From the NCBI RefSeq assembly GCF_006094395.1, contig NZ_CP035291.1:310001-374000 (forward strand): a DNA stretch of 64,000 nucleotides, read 5' to 3'. Every line of letters begins with the position of its first letter. Position 1 is the first letter of the stretch. This document shows positions 45,274 through 53,769 of this stretch, piece by piece. A program made the translations under genes and the position numbers. Below the pieces are notes generated by a model. It saw only the letters and a program-made list of their open reading frames with translations. It made no database searches and was not told where the DNA came from. The stretch is from Staphylococcus haemolyticus. Lineage in GTDB: Bacteria; Bacillota; Bacilli; Staphylococcales; Staphylococcaceae.

Positions 45274-45290
45274 AGTAAAGTAATTGTAAA
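45274..45290 (-). promoter_or_regulatory. Candidate PhoP box upstream of phoB
   Basis: On the minus strand TTTACA (45290-45285) and TTTACT (45279-45274) are 11 bases apart, the spacing of PhoP direct repeats (TT(A/T/C)ACA-N5). A further TTTACA occurs at about 45344-45349. It is plausible for phosphate-starvation control; consensus recalled from Bacillus subtilis. Confidence 0.4.
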
Positions 45291-45401
45291 CAATTATTAA
45301 TGAATAGAATTTATTTTATATTTAGTTTTATCATATATTGTAAACGTTTTACTTTTATAATTGTTAAAAGTGAGTTATAATACCAATAAATAAAATAGTT
45401 C

Positions 45402-45541
45402 GTCTTATTAAGAGTGAGTGGAGGGAATTGGCCCTATGAAACTCCAGCAACTGCGTTTGACGTGAGGTGCTAAATCCAACAGGAGTTCCTGAAAGATAAG
45501 AAGATGTCCGTGAGCGCTTCTTATTTAAGGAGGGCTATTTT
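45402..45541 (+). promoter_or_regulatory. SAM-I (S-box) riboswitch with terminator/antiterminator
   Basis: The aptamer shows the S-box landmarks: CTTATTAAGAG (P1 5' side, 45404), GTGGAGGGA, GGCCCTATGAAAC, CAGCAAC, GGTGCTAAATCC and closing GATAAG (45495-45500). The expression platform is clear: GATAAGAAG (45495-45503) can pair with CTTCTTAT (45517-45524) as antiterminator, while AGCGCTTCTTA (45513-45523) pairs with TAAGGAGGGCT (45526-45536) and is followed by ATTTTATTT as terminator. When SAM holds P1 closed, the terminator forms, so this is an OFF switch. Confidence 0.92.
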
Positions 45542-45574
45542 ATTTACCCAAATTTAGAAAAGGTGGTAAATCTT

Positions 45575-45745
45575 ATGGAAACATTGAAAGAGCTATTTGA
45601 ACAATTAGACTATTGGGAGCAATATTCTCCAAAGAGCTATGGTGGAAGTATGTTGAGAGTAGCTAAGATAGGAGATGTCAAAACACAAATATATGACAGT
45701 ATTTCAATAGAAGATATTAGAACTTACATCTTAAATAAAAAGTAA
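45575..45745 (+). CDS. 56-residue protein of unknown function under SAM riboswitch control
   Basis: The ATG at 45575 has AAAGGTGG 9 bases upstream; a GTG at 45563 lies inside that site. The peptide (METLKELFEQLDYWEQ...IRTYILNKK) is soluble and has no membrane segment. It may fold as helix, strands around MLRVAKIGDVKTQIYDS, and a short helix. It is the only gene between the riboswitch and the terminator at 45798-45847, so it should be made when SAM is scarce. I recognise no family. Confidence 0.75.
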   Translation: METLKELFEQLDYWEQYSPKSYGGSMLRVAKIGDVKTQIYDSISIEDIRTYILNKK

Positions 45746-45797
45746 TGTATAATCTGTACTTATGAGTCGTAATTAAATTTATAATCTTTATTATAAT

Positions 45798-45847
45798 TGA
45801 AGCGGTACGTTGAAATAGTCATTATTTCGGTATCGCTTCAGTTTTTT
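45798..45847 (+). terminator. Intrinsic terminator after the riboswitch-controlled gene
   Basis: TGAAGCG-TAC...GAAATA pairs with TATTTC...GTA-CGCTTCA (ending 45840), followed by GTTTTTT. Confidence 0.85.
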
Positions 45848-45930
45848 GATGTTCATTTTATAAGTAAAGTTGTAAAATGAAGACTAAGACGATGTATCAA
45901 TCAAATATAAAATATAGAGGTGTTCAATCG

Positions 45931-46095
45931 ATGATATTTGTAATGTTATCACCACTACTCATCATTGGATTTATCGCATTATCAATAATGGAAGAACGTA
46001 AACGTAAAAAGAAAACTGAACAAAAAGAAGCAGAATTTGAAAAGGAAAAGAATAAAGTTTCAAATCCTGAATATGATGACGACCACAAAGCTTAA
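45931..46095 (+). CDS. Small membrane protein preceding braRS
   Basis: A 54-residue protein. The ATG at 45931 follows AGAGGTG; the longer frame from 45877 has no ribosome site. It has one N-terminal membrane helix (FVMLSPLLIIGFIALSIM, residues 3-20) and a highly charged Lys/Glu tail. It is encoded 29 bases before the response regulator and probably cotranscribed with it. Role unknown; small membrane partners are common in BceRS-type sensing modules. Confidence 0.7.
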   Translation: MIFVMLSPLLIIGFIALSIMEERKRKKKTEQKEAEFEKEKNKVSNPEYDDDHKA

Positions 46096-46124
46096 TAAAT
46101 CATTAGTAATGAAAGGTGAGCAAT

Positions 46125-46793
46125 ATGAAAGTATTCATCGTGGAAGATGATTTTGTCATTGCAGAAAGTTTAGAGCAAGAGTTATCGAAATGGAATTATG
46201 AGGTCATCGTGGCTAAACAATTTGATAATATTATCGACGTATTTAATGCAAATCAACCACAACTCGTGTTGCTCGATATCAATCTACCGACATTCAATGG
46301 CTATCACTGGTGTCAGGAGATACGTAAGACTTCTAATGTGCCGATTATGTTTATTAGTTCAAGAACCGACAATATGGATCAAATTATGGCAATTCAAATG
46401 GGCGGCGATGATTTTATCGAGAAACCATTTAATTTATCGTTAACGGTAACTAAGATTCAAGCATTATTACGGAGAACGTATGATTTAGCAGTGTCTAATA
46501 ATGAAATTACTGTTAAAGATTGCAAACTTGTTGTAGATGAAGCAACACTTTACCATGAAGGCGAATCGGTTCAATTGTCCTTTACTGAATTACAAATTTT
46601 AAATATGTTGTTCCGTAATGAGGGTAAGTATGTTAGCCGTACCGCATTGATTGAGAAGTGTTGGGAGTCTGAGAATTTTATAGATGACAATACTTTAGCG
46701 GTCAATATGACACGATTGCGTAAGAAATTACAATCGATAGGTGTTGTAGATTTAATTGAAACTAAGAAGAATGTGGGATATAAGGTGTCTTAA
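46125..46793 (+). CDS. braR: Response regulator BraR (NsaR/BceR type)
   Basis: A 222-residue OmpR-family regulator; the ATG at 46125 follows GAAAGGTGAG. The receiver domain has EDD (7-9), the phosphorylated Asp51 (LLDINLP) and a Lys near 101 (EKPFN). The C-terminal winged helix has LSFTELQILNMLFRN. Followed by a short-loop sensor kinase and a BceAB-type ABC transporter, it matches BraRS/NsaRS of S. aureus, which senses bacitracin and nisin and activates braDE and vraDE. Confidence 0.88.
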   Translation: MKVFIVEDDFVIAESLEQELSKWNYEVIVAKQFDNIIDVFNANQPQLVLLDINLPTFNGYHWCQEIRKTSNVPIMFISSRTDNMDQIMAIQMGGDDFIEKPFNLSLTVTKIQALLRRTYDLAVSNNEITVKDCKLVVDEATLYHEGESVQLSFTELQILNMLFRNEGKYVSRTALIEKCWESENFIDDNTLAVNMTRLRKKLQSIGVVDLIETKKNVGYKVS

Positions 46794-46795
46794 TT

Positions 46796-47692
46796 ATGCT
46801 GAAAGCTTTTATTAAATCGATATTAAATGAAATCATTATAGTTATTACATGTATATTATTATTCTTACTTATCTTCTTTCTATTTAATCTGCCATTGAGT
46901 GCGTTTCTATTAGGCGCCGGAATTATGCTATTCATCATGATAATTTATTGGTTAGTTCAATTAAGTGGATTTAAAGAACAAGTACAGATGGCAGATACTA
47001 TTCATGAACTAGAGCATGAATTGCAACAGGTGAAAAGTGATCAAACGGAATATCAAGCTAATGTGGAGAATTACTTCTTAACGTGGGTTCATCAAATGAA
47101 GACACCTATTACAGCATCTAAATTATTACTAGAGCGTAATGAAGATAATGTCGTTAATCGCGTGCGTCAAGAAATTATTCAAATTGATAATTATACAAGT
47201 TTAGCGTTAAGTTATTTAAAATTGATGAACCAGGAAACGGATATGTCCTTTTCAAAAGTGAAAATTAACGATATTGTTCGTCCATTAATCATGAAATATT
47301 CTATTCAATTTATTGATCAGAAGACGAAAATCCATTATGAACGTTGTGAAAATGAGATTCTGACGGATGCACAATGGTGTTCAATAATGATTGAACAAAT
47401 TCTTAATAATGCATTGAAGTATGCACGGGGCAAAGATATTTGGATTGCGTTTGACCAACAACAGCAAGTATTGACTATTCGTGATAATGGCGTCGGAATT
47501 AGTCAAGCTGACTTACCGAAGATCTTTGATAAAGGCTATTCAGGATATAATGGTCGATTGAATGCTAATTCATCAGGCATTGGATTGTTTATTGTTAAAC
47601 ATATCTCTCAACATTTACATCATTATGTAGATGTACAGTCTGAGTTGAACAAAGGTACGGCATTTAGTATTTATTTTCCGAAAAATAATTAA
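46796..47692 (+). CDS. braS: Intramembrane-sensing histidine kinase BraS (NsaS/BceS type)
   Basis: A 298-residue kinase, starting 2 bases after braR ends. Two close membrane helices (about 8-30 and 34-54) with almost no external loop are the mark of this kinase class, which cannot detect antibiotic alone but reads the state of its ABC transporter. The phosphorylated His99 lies in WVHQMKTP. N, G1 and G2 boxes are IEQILNNALKYA, RDNGVGIS and SSGIGLFIVKHI. Confidence 0.9.
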   Translation: MLKAFIKSILNEIIIVITCILLFLLIFFLFNLPLSAFLLGAGIMLFIMIIYWLVQLSGFKEQVQMADTIHELEHELQQVKSDQTEYQANVENYFLTWVHQMKTPITASKLLLERNEDNVVNRVRQEIIQIDNYTSLALSYLKLMNQETDMSFSKVKINDIVRPLIMKYSIQFIDQKTKIHYERCENEILTDAQWCSIMIEQILNNALKYARGKDIWIAFDQQQQVLTIRDNGVGISQADLPKIFDKGYSGYNGRLNANSSGIGLFIVKHISQHLHHYVDVQSELNKGTAFSIYFPKNN

Positions 47693-47712
47693 ACTTTCAA
47701 TATTGTAAGCTA

Positions 47713-47757
47713 GCCAACAACATTTGTAAGAAATTATCAATGTTGTTGGCGTTTTTT
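47713..47757 (+). terminator. Intrinsic terminator after braRS
   Basis: GCCAACAACATT (47713-47724) pairs with AATGTTGTTGGC (47739-47750), followed by GTTTTTTTG. Confidence 0.9.
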
Positions 47758-47872
47758 TGTTTTATGATAGAGATAACAAAAGGAACCTGAGGTCTGCTAT
47801 TTTTCAATTATTGGATTACATTTCATTGTGGCCATTTTATAAAAAATAATTAAAGAGAGCGAGGGTGAAGCA

Positions 47873-48622
47873 ATGTTATTAGACGTTAAAAATGTAAAGA
47901 AAACGTTTGGCAGGGGGTTAAATGCGACTACTGCGCTGAATGGCATTTCATTTACAGTTGATAAGGGAGAATTTGTAGCCATTATGGGTGAGTCGGGTTC
48001 AGGTAAATCCACATTATTAAACTTAATTGCAACGTTTGATAAAGTGTCTGAAGGCAACATCACTATTAACAATCAAGATATTCGTAAGCTACGTAATAAG
48101 CAAATTGCGCATTTCCGTCGTGATAACCTTGGCTTTGTTTTTCAAGATTTCAATGTCTTACCAACTATGACGAATCGAGATAACATCTTAATGCCACTTG
48201 TGCTTGCTAACCGTTCACATAAAGTAATGGAACAGCGTATGAATGCGCTAAGTTCTAAATTAGGTATAGAGAAATTACTTTCTAAATATCCGTATCAAGT
48301 TTCTGGTGGTGAACAACAACGGATTGCGATTGGTCGAGCTTTAATCAATGAACCGGATTTACTGCTTGCCGATGAGCCGACCGGTGCGCTCGATTCTAAG
48401 ACTTCGAAACAAATCATGACGCTGTTTCGAGAAATTAATGATAATACGCAAACGATATTAATGGTAACTCATTCAACTATCGATGCGTCTTATGCTAAAC
48501 GAGTATTATTTATTAAAGATGGACGTTTGTATCATGAAATTTACCGAGGGGAAGAATCGCAACAAGATTTTCAAAAGCGTATCGCTGATAGTTTGGCTAT
48601 TCTGAATGAAAGTGGGTACTAA
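47873..48622 (+). CDS. braD: ABC transporter ATPase BraD (BceA type)
   Basis: A 249-residue ATPase. Walker [10 protein letters not shown] is at 39-47, the signature VSGGEQQR at ~142-149, and Walker [13 protein letters not shown] follows. It belongs to the MacB/LolD-like peptide-antibiotic group. Together with BraE it acts as the antibiotic sensor and detoxification pump for bacitracin and nisin. It has its own upstream region behind the braRS terminator and is probably activated by BraR. Confidence 0.9.
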   Translation: MLLDVKNVKKTFGRGLNATTALNGISFTVDKGEFVAIMGESGSGKSTLLNLIATFDKVSEGNITINNQDIRKLRNKQIAHFRRDNLGFVFQDFNVLPTMTNRDNILMPLVLANRSHKVMEQRMNALSSKLGIEKLLSKYPYQVSGGEQQRIAIGRALINEPDLLLADEPTGALDSKTSKQIMTLFREINDNTQTILMVTHSTIDASYAKRVLFIKDGRLYHEIYRGEESQQDFQKRIADSLAILNESGY

Positions 48623-48623
48623 C

Positions 48624-50615
48624 ATGACCATACATATGCTCTGGAAGATGATTGCTCAAAACTTCAAGATGCAGCGACATGTGATCATGCCTTTTATATT
48701 AGCACTGAGCATCATGTTCGCAACGGAATTCATTCTATTATCTTTAAATATGAATGACTACGTCCAAAAACGAAGTCAGCTATTACCTATATTTATTGGT
48801 GTAGGAAATTTCTTTATGAGTGTCTTGGGTTTTATATTTATCTTATATGCTAACCGCTTCATGATGAAACGACGTCAACAGGAACTTGCGATGAACATGA
48901 TACTCGGAATGGAGAAGAAACATTTCCGGATGATTATGCTCATCGAGATGGTATATCAATATGTTTTAATTGCGCTTATCAGTATAACTGGTGGCTATCT
49001 CTTTGGCGTATTAATCTTTATGCTTATGAATAGATTGATGCATCAAACGGGCATGTCGCTATTAGATTATCCCTTTAATGTGAAAGCGATGTGCATTACT
49101 TTAATTATTTTAGCAGCGGTGATGTTATTTTTATTCTTGATTAACAATTTAAAAATATTATTCCAAAGTCCTATTAAATTAATACATCAACGTCAGAGAG
49201 CTGAAAGAAAGTTACCCAAATTTGTATTATACGCATTACTAGTTATTGGAATTGTTACGTTATTTAGCAGTTATCACATTGCGCTCTCTAATCAAATGGT
49301 ATTACGCTCGTTATATGATTTGTTCGGTGCAATTGGCTTGGTTATGATTGGGACATATTGCTTATATTTATCGTTAGGCGTTTTACTATTAGATTGGTTA
49401 AAACGAATCCCTAAAATGTATTATAATCCCAAATACTTTTTTACCATTTCAGGATTGCAGTCTAGGATGAATTCAAATGCGATTGGACTTGCAAGCATCA
49501 CGATGTTATGTACATTTCTAATTGTTACTGTGGGTATGACGATTTCAACTTATCGAGGGATATCGGATCAGGTCGATTCTATTATGTCGGATCAATATAG
49601 AGTTTCAATAGATGGAAATCTTCACAATAATAAGAAGACGCAGGAGAAAGTGCGTCGTTTGGAACGTGATATTAAAGATCATGCTAAAGTTGATTTCTTT
49701 AAAAAGAATGCAGTTTCACTGATTGCGGTGGATTACAAACAACCAGGATTATTTAAACATCGCAATAATAAAGATTATAATATGACGATTAATAGTGCCT
49801 ATCTCGTGATTATGACACAACACGATTATAATGAGCTAAACACGAAGAAGGTTAAGTTGAGACATGGGGAATTAGGATTTGAAAGTTTAAATCAACCTTT
49901 TAAAAAATTAAGAACTGCAACAATGATGGGGGACAAATTTAATATTAAACAAATAGATGGTCATAACTATTCCTATCCAGTTCCAGGATCGTTAACTATT
50001 ATTACTCCAGATGATAAGACATTCCAACAATTAACCAATTATTATGTCAATGCTGATAAGAACGACCATCATGGCACGCAAAAAGTTCAAAATACATTTA
50101 TGCATTTTAACATCATGACAAAGCATACATCTGACTTTGATAAGTTGAAAAATACATTAATGCAACGCTATAAAGTGAGTATTGATGATAAAAAAGAAGT
50201 GGCAGGCACGTTGTATGAAATCAATGGAGGACTTATCTTTATTGGAACGGTAGTGTCTATCATTCTTTTCATTGGCACATTCTTAATGATGTATTATAAA
50301 AATGTTGCAGAAGGCTATGAGGATCGTAAGAATTACCAAATTATGCAGCACGTTGGTATAGACAACGACAGAATTAAAGATACCATTAATAAACAAATTA
50401 TATGGATATTTGCATTGCCGATTATTGTCGCCACGATTCATGTCCTCTTTGCTTCAAAAATAATATTTAACGTTTTAGGTATTCTAAATGTTAATCATGT
50501 TGGTGTGTTTGTGACAAGTTATGTCGGTGTTATTATTTCGATTGTTGCTATGTATGCCTTAATGTATTGGATTACATCGCGTATTTATTACATGATTGTT
50601 AATCGGTATCACTAA
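48624..50615 (+). CDS. braE: ABC transporter permease BraE (BceB type)
   Basis: A 663-residue permease. The ATG at 48624 follows the braD stop by one base; an in-frame ATG at 48606 would overlap braD. It has ten predicted helices with the large external domain (~320-530) between helices 7 and 8 that is typical of BceB-like permeases and is where peptide antibiotics bind. It works with BraD and signals to BraS. Confidence 0.9.
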   Translation: MTIHMLWKMIAQNFKMQRHVIMPFILALSIMFATEFILLSLNMNDYVQKRSQLLPIFIGVGNFFMSVLGFIFILYANRFMMKRRQQELAMNMILGMEKKHFRMIMLIEMVYQYVLIALISITGGYLFGVLIFMLMNRLMHQTGMSLLDYPFNVKAMCITLIILAAVMLFLFLINNLKILFQSPIKLIHQRQRAERKLPKFVLYALLVIGIVTLFSSYHIALSNQMVLRSLYDLFGAIGLVMIGTYCLYLSLGVLLLDWLKRIPKMYYNPKYFFTISGLQSRMNSNAIGLASITMLCTFLIVTVGMTISTYRGISDQVDSIMSDQYRVSIDGNLHNNKKTQEKVRRLERDIKDHAKVDFFKKNAVSLIAVDYKQPGLFKHRNNKDYNMTINSAYLVIMTQHDYNELNTKKVKLRHGELGFESLNQPFKKLRTATMMGDKFNIKQIDGHNYSYPVPGSLTIITPDDKTFQQLTNYYVNADKNDHHGTQKVQNTFMHFNIMTKHTSDFDKLKNTLMQRYKVSIDDKKEVAGTLYEINGGLIFIGTVVSIILFIGTFLMMYYKNVAEGYEDRKNYQIMQHVGIDNDRIKDTINKQIIWIFALPIIVATIHVLFASKIIFNVLGILNVNHVGVFVTSYVGVIISIVAMYALMYWITSRIYYMIVNRYH

Positions 50616-50703
50616 ATCAAGTATTAGAAATTTGCCATACTTTTTAAAAATTAAGTGTAACCTAATCATCGGTAGGGTATACAACAAAAAAGGAGGCGTA
50701 AAA

Positions 50704-51876
50704 ATGGCTAATCAAACAAACGATTATACATCACATCACACGCAAAATAACAAGATTAAACGCACAGTTGAACATATCCTTACTTGGTTAGGGGTTGTAT
50801 TGCAAGCGTTAGTTGCAATCATGTTCTTAGTTCTTAAACCTTTAATGGGAAATAGTAACTTTAAAGATCAAATGATTAGTGAATCTCAAAAGCAAGGTAA
50901 CTCAGTATCTACTTCAGAATTGAATCAAGGTATTGATGTTTTAGGTAGTTTCTTTAGTTTCTTAACTTGGGGTGCTGTAATTTCACTGATTTTAGCGATT
51001 ATTGGCGGTATTTTAATTAGTAAAAAACCTAAAATTGCAGGTATCTTACTAATTATTGCAGGTCTAATTGCATTAATGTCTAACTGGATTAGTGTTATTC
51101 TTTGGATCGTAGCTGGTATTATGCTACTTGTAAGAAAAGGTAAGAAAAAAGATAGTTATGCTAATGGCTATTATGATAATAACAACCATAATAATAGTCG
51201 TAATCATGATCATGATGACCAAAATGATGACCGACGCGATCATGATCGTGATAACCGTCATGATGACAGATATAACGATCGTCATAACAATGAGTTTGAT
51301 GACAACCGTCAGAACAACGCAAATCGCGACCATGAACGTAATCACGACCATGATCACCGTTATGACAATTATCATGATGATAAAGATGTTAACGCTAAAA
51401 ATAATGCCTTCATCTTAGATGAAGAAGACAAAGCGAAAGAACAAAGAGACATTAAAGAACATTATTCTAATGATGATGTTCATAATGGTAGTCATCAGCA
51501 ATCAAATCATAATGATAATAATCGTTATGACAATAAACGTGACCGTTCTAATTTAGAGCGTAATGATTATCAAGAGTCTAATCGTCGTGATGACTTACAT
51601 CGTTCAGATGAAGACTTTAACCGTCGTAATGATGTAGATTGGTCTTCAGATGACCGTAAAGACAATAACTTTAATCAAAATCAAGTGCACAATCATAATC
51701 ATGACAATGAAGAACGTAGTCAATTTGGTTCTCGTAGTGATAGATATCAAGATGAAGCAAATAAAGATTTAAATGATTTTGATAAAGATCGACATGATCA
51801 TAAAGATAACGACTTTGTACGTGATGAAGCGGACAAATTGAAAGATAAAAAAGATAACGACCCTTATAAATATTAA
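50704..51876 (+). CDS. DUF4064-type membrane protein with long Asp/His/Asn/Arg-rich tail
   Basis: A 390-residue protein; the ATG at 50704 follows AAAAGGAGG. Residues ~15-145 hold four hydrophobic segments (VVLQALVAIMFLVLKP, FFSFLTWGAVISLILAIIGGIL, AGILLIIAGLIAL, ISVILWIVAGIMLLV), as in DUF4064 proteins. From ~155 to the end the chain is almost only Asp, His, Asn, Arg, Lys and Glu in irregular DRHDDRYNDRH-like repeats, probably disordered and cytoplasmic. The His/Asp content could bind metal. Function unknown. Confidence 0.75.
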   Translation: MANQTNDYTSHHTQNNKIKRTVEHILTWLGVVLQALVAIMFLVLKPLMGNSNFKDQMISESQKQGNSVSTSELNQGIDVLGSFFSFLTWGAVISLILAIIGGILISKKPKIAGILLIIAGLIALMSNWISVILWIVAGIMLLVRKGKKKDSYANGYYDNNNHNNSRNHDHDDQNDDRRDHDRDNRHDDRYNDRHNNEFDDNRQNNANRDHERNHDHDHRYDNYHDDKDVNAKNNAFILDEEDKAKEQRDIKEHYSNDDVHNGSHQQSNHNDNNRYDNKRDRSNLERNDYQESNRRDDLHRSDEDFNRRNDVDWSSDDRKDNNFNQNQVHNHNHDNEERSQFGSRSDRYQDEANKDLNDFDKDRHDHKDNDFVRDEADKLKDKKDNDPYKY

Positions 51877-51888
51877 TAGTTGAGTCGT

Positions 51889-51921
51889 TTAAAGAGTGAG
51901 ACGAATGTCTCGCTCTTTTTA
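51889..51921 (+). terminator. Intrinsic terminator of the DUF4064-type gene
   Basis: AAAGAGTGAGAC pairs with GTCTCGCTCTTT (ending near 51918) across GAAT, followed by TT. Confidence 0.85.
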
Positions 51922-51933
51922 ATTGCAATAAAG

Positions 51934-51969
51934 AAGTCGGTGACGCCCCTAAGTTAGCATCACCGACTT
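51934..51969. terminator. Second hairpin in the 51877-52569 gap
   Basis: AAGTCGGTGA (51934-51943) pairs perfectly with TCACCGACTT (51960-51969). It could terminate minus-strand transcription coming from the TPP riboswitch; its minus-strand 3' side reads CTTTATTG. Confidence 0.6.
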
Positions 51970-52133
51970 TACGTTAATTTCTATTATATGGATAAATAAA
52001 TTGGATAAATAAAATGAATTTTCTACAATGCTACTAGTCTAAGCTTCTCTCAGACAATGCTTATTTCAACATGACATTTTCGCTACTATGATAAAGTTGT
52101 CTGGCGGTCACCTCTGTCACTTTTTTAAAGTAA

Positions 52134-52172
52134 AAAATACGCAACCTTCACTATAGAAAAGTTACGTAAATG
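52134..52172 (-). terminator. Probable riboswitch-linked terminator, minus strand
   Basis: On the minus strand ACGTAACTTTTC and GAAGGTTGCGT pair, with G-U pairs, around TATAGT and are followed by ATTTTTT. It stands about 70 bases after the TPP aptamer. Confidence 0.65.
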
Positions 52173-52241
52173 ATAGATGTGAGTTTATATGAAATAAGGC
52201 ATGACATATCTAGACCTTAATCAAGTTATCTACAATTTCAT

Positions 52242-52330
52242 CCACACTTTCCTACGCTAGTACCATCTAGTTCAGGTTCAAAGGGTTTGGAGTAAGACTC
52301 CATCTCAGTTTGAAAACACCCCTAGTGCAT
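52242..52330 (-). promoter_or_regulatory. TPP (THI-element) riboswitch with no gene downstream
   Basis: Read on the minus strand the TPP landmarks appear in order: CTAGGGGTG, CTGAGATGG, the variable P3 stem GGAGTC/ACTCC, ACCCTTTGAACCTGA, CTAG-ATGGTA-CTAG and GCGTAGGAAAGTG. All conserved thiamine-pyrophosphate contacts look intact. Downstream on the minus strand from here to 51877 there is only a terminator hairpin (52134-52172) and short fragments; the longest with a ribosome site is a 16-codon GTG frame after AGAGGTG near 52090. The thiamine gene it once served appears lost from this place. Confidence 0.88.
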
Positions 52331-52349
52331 ATTTTTATACTATATATTT

Positions 52350-52378
52350 AATTTAGTATTTTTAATTTTAGAAGTCAA
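52350..52378 (-). promoter_or_regulatory. Promoter of the TPP riboswitch transcript
   Basis: On the minus strand TTGACT (52378-52373) and TAAATT (52355-52350) are 17 bases apart and lie just before the aptamer, so the leader is probably still transcribed. Confidence 0.6.
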
Positions 52379-52569
52379 GACTGTGAAGTGATTCATTAAA
52401 GTTAATGTGAAATAAATTAATATAATAATATTAACTAATATTATTGCAAAAAGTATTATTATTATCATAAAATGAACATTGCATAATTTTGACCCCGTTA
52501 ATTAATACTTTTTTCAAAAAATAAACAATAGTTAACTTAGCAAATATTAGAAGCGAAAGGAGGTTAATC

Positions 52570-53769
52570 ATGACCTATACGATTGGATTAGTGCCATCGC
52601 CAGGCGTTGCACATAAGCTCGTCGATAATGCGATACCAAAGATCCAACAGCATTTGCATGAACGGATCAGTGATGTGGATAAATGGCATTTCGAGAGTAA
52701 AGTCGATTTATTAATAGGATCTGCTGAGGATGTACATGAGAGTATAGATAAAGCTGCAGAATTGAAGGAAGAATATGATTGGGATTTCGTTATCTGTATT
52801 ACAGATTTACCAAGTATCTCAGGTAATAAAGTTGTGATTAGTGACTTTAATAGTGAAAAGCAAGTTTCTATGCTTTCATTACCTGCGTTAGGTTGGATTA
52901 ATTTAGAGCGTAAGTTAGTGAAGAGTATGACAGCACTAGTTGAACAGTTATATCACAATAATACGAAAGAGCGCCCCAAAGTGCACCCACTGATTAAACC
53001 TAAAGCTGTTGATCCTCGAGAAGATGAAAGTTCGAAAAGACGTTATATTAATCGCTACTTTATATTAGGATGGTTGCAGCTTATTTTAGGTTTAACGCGA
53101 GCGAATGAGCCATGGAGGAGTTTGTTTAATTTTAAGAAGATTATTTCCGTTGCATTTGCGACAGGGACATATGTTTCTATCTTCTCTATGCCATGGGAGT
53201 TAAGTGTTCAATATTCAACCTTAAGATTTATTGTCTTAATGATTATTTCTATATTAGGTATGGCGGGATGGTTATTATACGCGCATCAGTTATTTGAAGG
53301 AAAAACAGCAAAGTCTCAACGTGTTTATCGCTATGTATATAACGCGACGACATTACTGACCTTAGTCATCATTACATTGATGAATTACGTAGTTTTATAC
53401 CTATTACTATCAATAAGTATTTCATTATTTGTACCTGTAAGTTTATTTAATAGTTGGACGAGTGCAAATCCCGACTTTACATTTATAAATTATTTGAAAT
53501 TATTATGGTTTGTATCTTCGCTCGGGTTGTTAGCCGGTGCAATGGGTTCAACTGTAGAGAATGAAGAGAAGATACGTCGAATTACGTATTCTTATCGCCA
53601 ATATCATCGTTATAAAGAAGCACAACAAGAGGAAAAAGAGAAGAAAGAACAACAATCACAAGATGTATCACAACATGACGTGGAACAATCTTCATCCAAC
53701 AAAGAAAGTAATGATGATGAACAGTATGACGGTAAAAAACAAGATCATAGGGAGGAGGATGACGCATGA
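52570..53769 (+). CDS. Membrane protein of unknown family, first of a tandem pair
   Basis: A 399-residue protein with AAAGGAGG upstream. Residues 1-150 look like a soluble alpha/beta domain (TIGLVPSPGVAHKL, WDFVICITDLPSI). About four membrane helices follow between 185 and 335 (IISVAFATGTYVSIF, FIVLMIISILGMAGWLLY, LLTLVIITLMNYVVLYLLL, LLWFVSSLGLLAGAMGS). The tail (~345-399) is a Gln/Glu/Lys/Asp coil. It overlaps its paralogue by ATGA. I recognise no family; the equal architecture of the two suggests a heteromeric membrane complex. Confidence 0.7.
   Translation: MTYTIGLVPSPGVAHKLVDNAIPKIQQHLHERISDVDKWHFESKVDLLIGSAEDVHESIDKAAELKEEYDWDFVICITDLPSISGNKVVISDFNSEKQVSMLSLPALGWINLERKLVKSMTALVEQLYHNNTKERPKVHPLIKPKAVDPREDESSKRRYINRYFILGWLQLILGLTRANEPWRSLFNFKKIISVAFATGTYVSIFSMPWELSVQYSTLRFIVLMIISILGMAGWLLYAHQLFEGKTAKSQRVYRYVYNATTLLTLVIITLMNYVVLYLLLSISISLFVPVSLFNSWTSANPDFTFINYLKLLWFVSSLGLLAGAMGSTVENEEKIRRITYSYRQYHRYKEAQQEEKEKKEQQSQDVSQHDVEQSSSNKESNDDEQYDGKKQDHREEDDA

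Noticed and set aside
51124..51375. Ile/Val-rich frames on both strands over the DUF4064-type tail
   Set aside because: They are other-frame readings of the GAT/CAT/CGT repeat codons, not genes.
51124..51876. CRISPR or tandem DNA repeat array
   Set aside because: The repeats are irregular and in frame, with no constant repeat or unique spacers.
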